Source: Paenibacillaceae bacterium
GTDB taxonomy: Bacteria > Bacillota > Bacilli > Paenibacillales > NBRC-103111
Assembly: GCA_029256185.1 (NCBI GenBank)
Contig: JAQSYI010000020.1
Span: 1 to 64,000 of the forward strand
Direction of reading: 5' to 3'
DNA: 64,000 bases
How positions within the stretch are numbered: the stretch's first letter is position 1; each line of letters begins with the position of its first letter. A program made the position numbers and the translations under genes. Below the pieces are notes generated by a model, which saw nothing but the letters and a program-made list of their open reading frames with translations, was not told the origin of the DNA and ran no database searches. Of this stretch, positions 9,149-17,004 are shown piece after piece.

Positions 9149-10054
9149 ATGAGCAAGAGCGATACGGAGAACGGCTATTTTGCCTACCCGAATTTTACTT
9201 CCGGCATGAATCTGTACGAGATGCACGGCTATACGGCAGGCCCGGGATGGTCCTGTCCCAGGCATATGCACCATATGATGGTGGAGCTGAATGTTGTGCT
9301 GGAGGGCCGCCAGACCGTCGTCGTCAACGGCCGCACCTTCGAGCAGGGGGCAGGGGAGCTGCTGATCGTCCCCCCGATGCTGTTGCACGAATACCGGGTG
9401 GAGCATACCGCCGGCATGCGTTTCTTTGTCATTCATCTGCAGATGAGTGATCCATCGCTTCCGCACATGCCGGAGCTGGGCGAAGCCGGGCTCTATCCGA
9501 AGGAAGCTCCGCTGAACAGGGCGGTTTCGCCCCTTCTGGCCGAACTGTATGCCGCCTTGCGGGAGGGCGGCTCCCGGCTGAGGGTGCTGTCGCTTGTTTA
9601 CGGCCTGCTGGCCCGGGTGGAGGAGCATTCCGCCCGCGGCACCGGACAGCCCTGTTCCAGCACCGATTGGACGGCGGCCTACCGGATCGCCAAGGAAATC
9701 GAACACTGCATCCGGCAGCCCTGTGACTCCTTCGGGTCGGCTGAGGGCACATGGCTGTCCCGCATCGCCCCCGCCCTCGGCATGAGCAAGCGGCACTGCC
9801 GCAGGGTCTTTCACCAGGCCTTCGGCATGGCGCCGCGGGAATATGTGATGATCTTGAAGCAGCAGGAGGCGATGCATATGCTGATCCATGACCCCGGCAC
9901 CGTCGAGCAGATTGCCTACAAAATCGGCTATCAGAACGTCCAGAGCTTCAGCCGCCAATTCAGAAAATGGTCCGGTCTGCCCCCGCATGCCTTCCGGGCC
10001 GCAAACCGGGACAATCCGTTCTATTTGACTTCCATACAGCAGATGGAGGATTGA
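9149..10054 (+). CDS. AraC-family regulator with N-terminal cupin domain
   Basis: 301 aa. The N-terminal half is a cupin-type sugar-sensing domain (HMHHMMVELNVVLEGRQTVV, then IVPPMLLHEY); the C-terminal 100 residues are an AraC helix-turn-helix (GMSKRHCRRVFHQAFG... VEQIAYKIGYQNVQSFSRQF). It is a soluble, single-chain regulator, unlike the membrane-bound one transcribed away from it. ATG at 9149 is preferred over an earlier in-frame ATG at 9107 because GGAAGGAAG stands just before it. It runs into a convergent Nif3-like gene 16 bp downstream. The target is not evident; the heparinase/SBP locus or the GH28 operon are both possible. Confidence 0.88.
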   Translation: MSKSDTENGYFAYPNFTSGMNLYEMHGYTAGPGWSCPRHMHHMMVELNVVLEGRQTVVVNGRTFEQGAGELLIVPPMLLHEYRVEHTAGMRFFVIHLQMSDPSLPHMPELGEAGLYPKEAPLNRAVSPLLAELYAALREGGSRLRVLSLVYGLLARVEEHSARGTGQPCSSTDWTAAYRIAKEIEHCIRQPCDSFGSAEGTWLSRIAPALGMSKRHCRRVFHQAFGMAPREYVMILKQQEAMHMLIHDPGTVEQIAYKIGYQNVQSFSRQFRKWSGLPPHAFRAANRDNPFYLTSIQQMED

Positions 10055-10070
10055 GCAGGCGCCCGGCTAT

Positions 10071-10862
10071 TCATAAGCAAACAAAGGAATCGGCTACCGC
10101 CGCATACCGCACCGGCAAGCCGGGGAAAAGAACCCTCAGCCTCTCCGCCATATACCGCATGCCCTCCGCCTCGCTTCCGGCGTGGCCCAGCATAATCACC
10201 GCCTTGTCCAGACCGATGGCGGAGGCGTCCCGGGCGTATTCGCATACCTGCCATTCCGCCGTTTCCCCGCAGATGACAGTATCCACAGCTTCCTCCCGCA
10301 GGTGGCGCAGCTGCCTTTCTCCCCCCGGCGCTCCCAGCTCCAGAGCGATCCGGCGGCACAGCATGCCGGGTCTTCCCGTCACCCGCACATGCTTGAGTCC
10401 CAGGGCCGATTTCAATTCGGACGCCAGCTGCTCCAGCGGAACCGGTGGAAGCTCCACCTCGCGCTCACCAGGCCCCGTCTTGTATCCCGTCCAGCCCAGC
10501 GCATCCAGCATCCCCTCCTGAATACCGTCGGGCTTCCGGCAATGGAGGGCGTCGTGACACCGCCAGACGGTAAGACCATATTGCTCCAGTAGACTCCGCT
10601 TCTCCCGGACCACCGGATCGTCTTGCCATTCCTCCAGACGGTCGTGATGATTGTAGTAGGTGGGCTCATGTGTAATGATAACATTCAGGCCCGCTTCCGC
10701 CGCTTCCCGGATCACCTCGAACGTAGCTGTAAAGGCCGTCAGCACGCCGGTTACCTCCTGGTCCGGATTCCCCGCCTTCACCGTGTCCACCGTGCCTTTG
10801 TCCAGTTCAACTCCCATGTCCGCCAAAATGGCTCCGATCATTTCTTTTACTGTCATGCCCAT
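10071..10862 (-). CDS. Nif3-like dinuclear metal-centre protein
   Basis: 263 aa of the Nif3/DUF34 family: MTVKEMIGAILADMGV opens the domain, NVIITHEPTYYNHHDR carries the His ligands of the metal site, and VIMLGHAGSEAEGMRYMAERL near the end supplies the second His/Glu set. It is the short form, without the extra inserted domain of the roughly 370-aa Bacillus YqfO. The biochemical role of the family is not settled. A GGGGGAG site precedes the ATG at 10862. The gene stands alone on the minus strand, convergent with the cupin AraC gene, in a cluster otherwise devoted to carbohydrate use. Confidence 0.85.
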   Translation of the reverse strand: MGMTVKEMIGAILADMGVELDKGTVDTVKAGNPDQEVTGVLTAFTATFEVIREAAEAGLNVIITHEPTYYNHHDRLEEWQDDPVVREKRSLLEQYGLTVWRCHDALHCRKPDGIQEGMLDALGWTGYKTGPGEREVELPPVPLEQLASELKSALGLKHVRVTGRPGMLCRRIALELGAPGGERQLRHLREEAVDTVICGETAEWQVCEYARDASAIGLDKAVIMLGHAGSEAEGMRYMAERLRVLFPGLPVRYAAVADSFVCL

Positions 10863-11033
10863 GCCGTCTCCCCCGTTTCCCGTGTGTTCGTGTTCTAACC
10901 CAATTATAAAAGACCCCGCCGGGATTGGACATAACCGCGGCGGACGGACAATTAACCAATTCGGACAGGGATTGCCTGCCTGATCAACAGGGAATGCTCA
11001 AAAGCGGCAACCACCGCCTTTTTCCTTATAGTT

Positions 11034-11170
11034 ATATTCATCAGGCAACATTCACTGCCGGGATGGGGATGGCCGTGAAGCCCCAACACGTTTTGCCCTC
11101 AAGCCACCCCTATCCCTCCCGTTCACGTTGCTGAATATGGATTCACCATTTCCCTTTCGCCGGTCAGACT
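11034..11170. repeat. interspersed repeat, copy 1 (rearranged)
   Basis: Bases 11095-11127 are an exact 33-bp inverted match to 13483-13515, and the flanking 11038-11094 matches 13561-13625 in the same inverted sense with a gap of about 50 bases. The right end (GAATATGGATTC then TTTCGCCGGTCAGACT) matches the right end of the other copy in direct orientation, so the core appears flipped relative to its end. No ORF of note lies inside. It occupies part of the 855-bp gene-free stretch between the Nif3-like gene and the second SBP gene. Confidence 0.8.
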
Positions 11171-11188
11171 ACCTATCACTGCCATCTC

Positions 11189-11391
11189 TCTTCGGGGATA
11201 ACGGAAAAAATTTCCGTTATCCCCGAAGATTCTTCAATACTGACTGATTTAGCGGAAATTTTTTCCGCTATCTCCTCCTGAAATCACTGAAATAGGCATT
11301 TTAGGGCGATTTCGTGCTATTAGCGGAAAAAATTTCCGCTAATTATTCCCAATTAGCTGAATTCTCACGGTTAACGGAAATTTTTTCCGCT
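11189..11391. repeat. array of four GCGGAAA/TTTCCGC palindromes (copy A)
   Basis: Palindromes stand at 11189-11229 (19-base arms around AAA), 11250-11270, 11319-11343 and 11372-11391. All share the core GCGGAAA or ACGGAAA, three A or T bases, then TTTCCGC or TTTCCGT. Spacer text such as TCCTCCTGAA is shared with a second array at 47770-47965. There is no gene here. The rest of the stretch up to 11640 also shows none. Confidence 0.85.
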
Positions 11392-11639
11392 ATCCTCTGC
11401 CATGCGTTCGCCTCTTACTCCCCCTTTCCTTCTCCTTAGCCCGTGTCTACTTTAGAAACTGTCCTGGCTTCCCGCGGCAACCTCCGACATGAAAGCAAAA
11501 GCGTTTTCACAAAGAGCTTCCGTGGTCGGCATTTTATTAGGGCCCCCCTTTCCTCTGCCATTTAAACTTTCCGCCGTGATATAACAGCATCCCGTCCTTT
11601 CGTGGTGCCGCACAGCGGCATGAAAGCCTGATACGTTCA

Positions 11640-11676
11640 AAAGAAACCGCAGGATTCAATCATCCTGCGGTTCCCC
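11640..11676 (-). terminator. terminator after SBP 2
   Basis: On the minus strand GAACCGCAGGAT pairs with ATCCTGCGGTTTC (one of the arms carries an extra base) and is followed by TTTT. It lies 42 bp past the stop of the SBP gene. Confidence 0.8.
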
Positions 11677-11717
11677 AACAAACTATAAGCATCTATCTTG
11701 TAAGGATATTGCAATAC

Positions 11718-13274
11718 TTACCGGCGCGGCATGGTTATACCGTTCTTGGCGTTGTATTTCTCGGTAGCTTCCTTGATGACGTCCTTGCCGCCCTTGGACA
11801 GCCATTCCTCAACCGCCTTGGGCCAATCGCTGATGGGCTCCTTGCCGTACACCATCTTCACCATGTGCGTCAGCAGCACCGGAGGAGCCGTATCCGAGTT
11901 GGGGGCAACATCCGGATTTTTCACCAAAGCGTCCAGCCGGGGGTCGAATTGAATACCGTCACGGCCTTCCTTGGCCAGAATCGTGTCGTACACGGAGATC
12001 AGCTTCTTGCCCTCTTCCGTCAGGCTGAGAGAGCCCTTGTTGTAGGTGGTGTCCTGCACCAGCCACAGGAAGGATTGACGGTAGCGCTCTTCATCCACCG
12101 CCGTTGCATCCGTCGGAGCCGTGTAAGAGATCTTGCCGTTCTCTTCCTTATACGTTTCACCCTTGATTCCGAAGGTGAAGTAGGTCTCTGCCTCATCGCT
12201 CAGCATCCAATCGAAGAATTTGACGATTTCCGCGGCATTCTTGGTGCCTTCCTTGATGAAGTAGGTGCGGGTTACGGAGCCGTACAAGTAAGAACCGCCC
12301 TTGCCGTCGGGACCGATGGGAGACGGGATGATCTCCAGCTTGGCTGTCGGCGTAGTCGCCTTCAGCTGCTGCTCCCACTGGAGAAGCTCATTGGCGTTCA
12401 TGGTCCACATGCCCGCTTTGCCTGCGAGAATCGCATTCTTGAAGTTGGTGGGATTGATCGTAGCGAATTCCTTATTGATGAGGCCCTCGTCGTACATGGT
12501 CTTGTAGGTCTGCAGCGCCTTCATCATGTTCTCGTTGTCCATGAATTTCATCTGCACCTGGCCGTTGGCCTCCTCGAACATGGACAGGTACGGATAAACA
12601 TCATAGGGGCCGAAGAAGGTATCCGCATATTTGAAATCCTGGCGGCCCATATACGGATTTTCCACACCAAGCTTCTTGAAGGCACGCAGCACGTTCATGT
12701 ATTCATCCACCGTCTTGGGAACAGGCAGCCCGGTCTGATCCAGCAGGTCCCGGCGAATCCATGTGGCACGGCGGGAGGGGTTGGACAGGTACTCGGGAAT
12801 CGCATAGATTTTCCCCTTGTATGTCACGTTCTCCCAAGCTTCCTTCGGAACCTTCTTCAGCAGATTCTGCCCATATTTCTGGAGGAGCTCATCCAACGGC
12901 ATGAACACGCCCGCTTCGACGGAGCCTGCCATTTCCTTGCCGTTGACACCGCCGGAGCCTTGCACGACATCGGGGATATCATTGGTGGCGAACATCTGCA
13001 CCATCTTCTGCTCGTATTCCTTGTGGGGCACCAGCACGATATCCAGATCGGTGTTGGTCATGTCCTCCAGCTTCTTCACCCATTTGTCTTCGTTGATATT
13101 GGGGGATTTCTCCACATAGTTAAACGCCAGCGTCCGCAGAGAGATGGAAAACTTGGTCTTGGGAGCCGCCGTTGGGGCCGCGCTCTGCCCTTCTTCCTTT
13201 TCTTTGCTTGCACAGCCGGCCAAGGCCGTGGCCGCGATTGCAGCGGTCATGCATAGTCCCACCCATTTCTTCAT
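11718..13274 (-). CDS. extracellular sugar-binding lipoprotein (LplA-type SBP 2)
   Basis: 518 aa with lipoprotein signal MKKWVGLCMTAAIAATALAGC (lipobox LAGC) and a charged linker. The body is a family 1 solute-binding protein (WIRRDLLDQTGLPVPKTVDEYMNVLRAFKK, KFFDWMLSDEAETYFTFGIKGE). No permease adjoins it; the nearest unpaired permeases are the LplB/LplC pair at 23.2-25.1 kb, separated by the two-component and lyase genes on the same strand. AAAGGAGAGGG precedes the ATG. It has its own promoter, with a cre-like site just downstream, and its own terminator, and is bracketed by two inverted copies of an interspersed repeat. The ligand is probably a breakdown product of the heparinase-type lyases (inference). 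Confidence 0.9.
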   Translation of the reverse strand: MKKWVGLCMTAAIAATALAGCASKEKEEGQSAAPTAAPKTKFSISLRTLAFNYVEKSPNINEDKWVKKLEDMTNTDLDIVLVPHKEYEQKMVQMFATNDIPDVVQGSGGVNGKEMAGSVEAGVFMPLDELLQKYGQNLLKKVPKEAWENVTYKGKIYAIPEYLSNPSRRATWIRRDLLDQTGLPVPKTVDEYMNVLRAFKKLGVENPYMGRQDFKYADTFFGPYDVYPYLSMFEEANGQVQMKFMDNENMMKALQTYKTMYDEGLINKEFATINPTNFKNAILAGKAGMWTMNANELLQWEQQLKATTPTAKLEIIPSPIGPDGKGGSYLYGSVTRTYFIKEGTKNAAEIVKFFDWMLSDEAETYFTFGIKGETYKEENGKISYTAPTDATAVDEERYRQSFLWLVQDTTYNKGSLSLTEEGKKLISVYDTILAKEGRDGIQFDPRLDALVKNPDVAPNSDTAPPVLLTHMVKMVYGKEPISDWPKAVEEWLSKGGKDVIKEATEKYNAKNGITMPRR

Positions 13275-13311
13275 TGCTGAACCCTCTCCTTTTTATAATA
13301 GCTGCCCTTGG

Positions 13312-13326
13312 TTGAAAACGCTTTAT
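13312..13326 (+). promoter_or_regulatory. cre-like catabolite repression site
   Basis: TTGAAAACGCTTTAT matches the CcpA operator consensus WTGNAANCGNWNNCW at all fixed positions but one. It lies just downstream of the predicted start of transcription of the SBP 2 gene, a position at which CcpA binding represses. Confidence 0.5.
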
Positions 13327-13339
13327 TGTTGATGCCCCT

Positions 13340-13368
13340 ATCATAGCGGAGACTGTGTTGGCCTACAA
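13340..13368 (-). promoter_or_regulatory. sigma-A-type promoter of SBP 2
   Basis: On the minus strand TTGTAG (13368-13363) and TATGAT (13345-13340) are separated by 17 bases. The start would fall near 13333, giving a leader of about 60 bases to the ATG at 13274. Confidence 0.55.
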
Positions 13369-13408
13369 TGGAATGATTTCATGTGGAATTGTCATTTTTT
13401 TAGATTAG

Positions 13409-13659
13409 GGCGTGTCTGAAAACTCCGAGGGTAGCAGATTGTACCGAATTTTCGTTTCTGGCAAGGCACTTTGGCGCAGGCGCGTGAACGGGAGGGATAG
13501 GGGTGGCTTGAGGGCGAGTTTTTTGCCGGTCTTGACACCCTTTAAGTCCAATACAATCAAGGTCGGCAAGACGTGTTGGAGCTTCCAAGCCATCCCTACC
13601 CGGTAGTGAATGTTGCCTGATGAATATGGATTCGCCGGTTTCCTTTCGTCGGACAGACT
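13409..13659. repeat. interspersed repeat, copy 2 (longer, inverted to copy 1)
   Basis: It runs from GTGTCTGAAAACTCC to TTTCGTCGGACAGACT and contains the exact 33-bp inverted match to 11095-11127. With copy 1 it brackets the SBP 2 gene. No protein of recognised type is encoded. It accounts for most of the 386-bp gap between SBP 2 and the first heparinase gene. Confidence 0.8.
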
Positions 13660-13660
13660 C

Positions 13661-16126
13661 TTAGTAAGCCTTGGGAATTTCCAGCCGGTGCGTGATCCCC
13701 TGATTAGTCAAGTACAGATGAACCCCATGGTCCTGATCGTCCATAAAGTAGGATACAAAGTCCCTGCTCCCCGGCTTCCTGGGGGTCAGGAGAGTAACGA
13801 GCCGGTGGCTCTTCGCCTCCCGGGTGGATGCCGTCAGATGCCAATGCTCCGGCTGACCCTCCCATTCCTTGGGGTCCACACCGGCAAAGCCGCCGGTCTG
13901 GGACAGCCGCAGATCGCCTGAAGAGCTGTATACAAAGCGTCCCTCCAGCTGCGCCTTCCGACCGTTCACCGTGAAGGTCTGATCCTTCAGCGTCATGGGA
14001 TAGAGGGTATGGAACAGCCAATCCAGTCGGCCCGGGCGCTCCAGATCCACATAATCGGCAATCACTATATAAGCATGGTCAAAAAAATGAATCTCACGCA
14101 CATAACGTCTGATATACGGCACATGCTCCCGGTAAGCTTCCGTAGCATCCATCCTGACGAAGCGCGCCCCCGCCCCGCCGGAACAGTCCGAACAAGCAGC
14201 GTCGCCCGGATTGCCGGGGTTGGCGGAACCGCCAGCTGCTCCGGGCCAGGCAGAACCGGCAGTTGCTCCAGAACGGGCGGATCCATCAGCTGCTCCAGAA
14301 CGAGCAGAACCGTCAGCTGCTCCAGAAGCTGCGCCTGCCGCCAGTACAGTTCCTGAGGCCGCCATATTCTTCGTTTTGTCCGTTCCCGCATATTGGCCCT
14401 GGCCGTCGATCAGAATCACATTCTTGGAGCGGGTCGTCTTGCGCCATTGCATATGCATGGTGCTGTTGAATGCCACGTAATACCCGCTCTCAATAGCCAG
14501 CGGTTCGCCGAAGGCATGGAGCAGGAAGGCGTTCTGGTCCCCGTGGCTGTGGCTGACCGAGCCGTAGCGGCTGCTTTTGGCCAGGAGCATAATATGCTCC
14601 TCCGGATCATCCATACGGTGGTGCATGGCGACCCAGCCTACGTCCTTGAACCACTTTACCGGCTCGATTGCTGCGGGAACGGGCGCCTGGGCGGCGACTT
14701 GGGGATAGTCCGTCCGGTACACCATCTCATCGAAGCGGAAATCCCACCAGCCATAATTATAGAACAGCATCTGGGTATCGGGATTAAGCTCCCTGGTCCG
14801 TTCATAATACCATTGATACAACCCGTTGCCGGTGAGTCCCGCGAACTGGCGGATGTTCATGCCGGTCTTCAGGCTGACCGGGTCCCCCAGCGACGATTGA
14901 TCGCAAAAGCTGGCCCGCAGGGTATCGGGGCTCAGGCAATACAAGGGAAAATCGCCGGTTTTGCGGAAAAAGGGCCGGTTGTAAAAGTTGATCCCGGTAT
15001 ACTTGTGCACCAAATTCAGCGCTTCCGTGACAAAAGCCATCTGGGTGGTCCAGTACATGACCCCCTCCGCCCAGCCCCCGTCCCGGCCGCCCCATGGGGT
15101 ATACAGAGCAGAGAAATACTCCAGCGTATAATCCAGCCATTCCCGCGCTTCCTCTTCCTCATCCAGCAGGGCGATGCAGCAGGGGACGAGCACGGACGAC
15201 AGGGAGCGGACCGCATGGCTGTCGTAAGGAACATGATGAATCCTTGACCGTTCCATCACATGAAAGGCCACCTGTCTCGTCCGCTTGAGCAACGCTTCGC
15301 GCACCCGCTGCCGCTCCTCCTCCGTCAGATGGCTGTGGAGCCAGTCATAGCCCCAGGCCAATGCCCCAGCCATGCGGAATGCGGCCTCGTCGTTGTAGTC
15401 CCGGTTCGTTGTGCCTTCGGTGTCCCAGGAGGCTCCGTGAAGCAGCCACTCCTTGGCCTTGGCGATCAGCGACTCGTCCTCCAGCACTACGCCGGCAACG
15501 GCCAGATGCCGGATGGCGTAAAGCATCTCCTGGCAGTCCATGTACATCTGCCGCCACAGCTTGGCTACCCGCTTGTTCTCGGGGTAAGGCTGCGGCTCGG
15601 GGATGAGGGGACGGCTGAGCCAAGGATCTGCGGAATGCAGGCGGAACTCCTCCCAGCCATAGGTTGCCGGGTCTTGGCGCACCGCCCCGCGGAAGTCCAC
15701 CAGCTGCTCCGGCGGGAGCCACAGGCGGGGACGGGCGCGGGAGACGTTATTGTACCTTCCGCTGCGCCCAGGCAGAGGGGTAAGGGGCAGCGACTCCCGG
15801 ATGGTAAAGCTTCTTATTGCGCTCCACTCTGACCTTGGCTTGTTCTCTTCAGTGAGGGCATACCGCCAATAGTACCGCCCCGGCGGGAGCGGCCGGTCCG
15901 GGGTGAACAGATTGTATGGAATATGGCTGTATGCCAGAATATCTGCATTATCTGCGAAATCGGGTTGTGGCGCAATCTGCAGCTCGTAGGATCCACCCTC
16001 CTGGCACGCAGGCATCCATGTAAACCGCGGCGGATTTTCTTCCACCTGGTCGCCGCCCGAGCCGGAATCAGGCGCATAGGGTACGCCCAGAATGCCGCTT
16101 ACAGGTTGAAACAATGGTTCTGCCAT
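13661..16126 (-). CDS. heparinase II/III-family polysaccharide lyase (DUF4962 type)
   Basis: 821 aa without a signal peptide. An N-terminal beta domain (RFTWMPACQEGGSYELQIAP) precedes an alpha/alpha-toroid region (about 130-480) and a C-terminal beta-sandwich with the family signature SVSHSHGDQNAFLLHAFG at about 525, whose His and Asp residues belong to the lyase centre. It should cleave uronate-containing chains by beta-elimination; the polymer is not known. Around residue 600 the sandwich is interrupted by about 60 residues of Gly/Ala/Ser-rich repeat (GAADGSARSGAADGSARSG), encoded by a 27-bp minisatellite. ATG at 16126 is chosen from GGGAGGAA seven bases upstream, dropping 19 residues of an earlier in-frame start. 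The second lyase gene lies 878 bp upstream on the same strand. Confidence 0.85.
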   Translation of the reverse strand: MAEPLFQPVSGILGVPYAPDSGSGGDQVEENPPRFTWMPACQEGGSYELQIAPQPDFADNADILAYSHIPYNLFTPDRPLPPGRYYWRYALTEENKPRSEWSAIRSFTIRESLPLTPLPGRSGRYNNVSRARPRLWLPPEQLVDFRGAVRQDPATYGWEEFRLHSADPWLSRPLIPEPQPYPENKRVAKLWRQMYMDCQEMLYAIRHLAVAGVVLEDESLIAKAKEWLLHGASWDTEGTTNRDYNDEAAFRMAGALAWGYDWLHSHLTEEERQRVREALLKRTRQVAFHVMERSRIHHVPYDSHAVRSLSSVLVPCCIALLDEEEEAREWLDYTLEYFSALYTPWGGRDGGWAEGVMYWTTQMAFVTEALNLVHKYTGINFYNRPFFRKTGDFPLYCLSPDTLRASFCDQSSLGDPVSLKTGMNIRQFAGLTGNGLYQWYYERTRELNPDTQMLFYNYGWWDFRFDEMVYRTDYPQVAAQAPVPAAIEPVKWFKDVGWVAMHHRMDDPEEHIMLLAKSSRYGSVSHSHGDQNAFLLHAFGEPLAIESGYYVAFNSTMHMQWRKTTRSKNVILIDGQGQYAGTDKTKNMAASGTVLAAGAASGAADGSARSGAADGSARSGATAGSAWPGAAGGSANPGNPGDAACSDCSGGAGARFVRMDATEAYREHVPYIRRYVREIHFFDHAYIVIADYVDLERPGRLDWLFHTLYPMTLKDQTFTVNGRKAQLEGRFVYSSSGDLRLSQTGGFAGVDPKEWEGQPEHWHLTASTREAKSHRLVTLLTPRKPGSRDFVSYFMDDQDHGVHLYLTNQGITHRLEIPKAY
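14233..14332. repeat. 27-bp in-frame minisatellite inside the lyase gene
   Basis: Units beginning CAGCTGCTCCAGAAC or variants start at 14233, 14260, 14287 and 14314, nine codons apart, so copy-number change keeps the frame. They encode a Gly/Ala/Ser stretch in the lyase. Confidence 0.85.
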
Positions 16127-16509
16127 CTTGATTCCTCCCACTTTGTTAGCCAATCTCAGCTTGTCAGCTGCCGTGCTTGCCAATGTGCCATTGACGGCCC
16201 CGCTCCGCAGCAGGGCTTAGGAAGTGCCGGGCTGATGCCTATCGGAACTTTCAGTCCCTTACCCGAGTAGTCGTTTGGCCAGCCAGGGCCCCTCCGGAGT
16301 CCCGGGCAGGTCTCTTCCGGAGTCCCGGGCAGGTTACTAATGGATTGTGGTCAATGGACCAAGGAGTGTTTTCAAACGTCCAAGCTGCTATGGAAGCATA
16401 ACACCGGCAGAAGGGGAGGAGGATGGGTGCATGGAGATGATGGGGGATGGGAGGACAGGTGCAATGAGATGATGGGAAGTTGGAGAGGAAAACCGCAGCT
16501 GCTTAAGCT

Positions 16510-16645
16510 GTAACGGACACAGAAGCCCTTATATGGCTCAATATTAGGCATTTGAAATTCTAACAGACCTGAAAGCCTCTATTTGCTCCAAATTAGCTTT
16601 GCAGCAGGCATTTGGAGACCAATAAGGTCTTTCATGTCCGTTACA
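16510..16645. repeat. TAACGGACA repeat, two direct and one inverted unit
   Basis: Units start at 16511 (TAACGGACACAGAAGCCC) and about 16561 (TAACAGACCTGAAAGCC), and a third runs inward on the other strand from 16645 (TAACGGACATGAAAGACC). The outer copies make a long inverted repeat. The 878-bp gap between the two lyase genes (16127-17004) also holds a direct repeat of TCCGGAGTCCCGGGCAGGT at about 16295-16335 and the array below; no gene was seen. Confidence 0.7.
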
Positions 16646-16706
16646 ATCGCTCATAACCCAATTTGCACGTTTAAGCATCGCTCATGTCCGTTAGCGCTCG
16701 GCGTGC

Positions 16707-16941
16707 CTCACCCATCTCTCAACCGTTCCACGCCCATCTCTCGCCCATCCCACGCCTGTTACTCACCCATCTCTCGCTCTTTCCTCACCCATCCCCCGCC
16801 TGTTCCTCGCCCATCCCACGCCTGTTACTCACCCATCTCTCGCCCGTTCCTCACCCATCCCCCGCCTGTTCCTCGCCCATCTCTCACCCGTTCCTCGCCC
16901 ATCTCTCACCCGTTCCTCGCCCATCTCTCGCCTGTTACTCA
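16707..16941. repeat. pyrimidine-rich tandem repeat, about 22-bp unit
   Basis: Some ten imperfect copies of CTCGCCCATCTCTCACCCGT-like text. One strand is almost free of A and G. The open frames across it encode only low-complexity peptides and are not regarded as genes. Confidence 0.8.
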
Positions 16942-17004
16942 CTTATGTGACAAATCGACAAATATACAAAGTTGTCTGCCCGATCCTGCCTTATGAAGCG
17001 GATT

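Noticed and set aside
11495-11512. second cre-like site (GTGAAAACGCTTTTG)
   Set aside because: Lacks the conserved C and flanking bases of the consensus and lies beyond the 3' end of the SBP gene, not near a promoter.
11709-13256. 515-aa plus-strand open frame
   Set aside because: Exact antisense shadow of the SBP 2 gene, with no recognisable domain.
16583-16996. 137-aa plus-strand frame rich in Pro/Ser/His
   Set aside because: Translation of a pyrimidine-rich tandem repeat; other frames are open as well.
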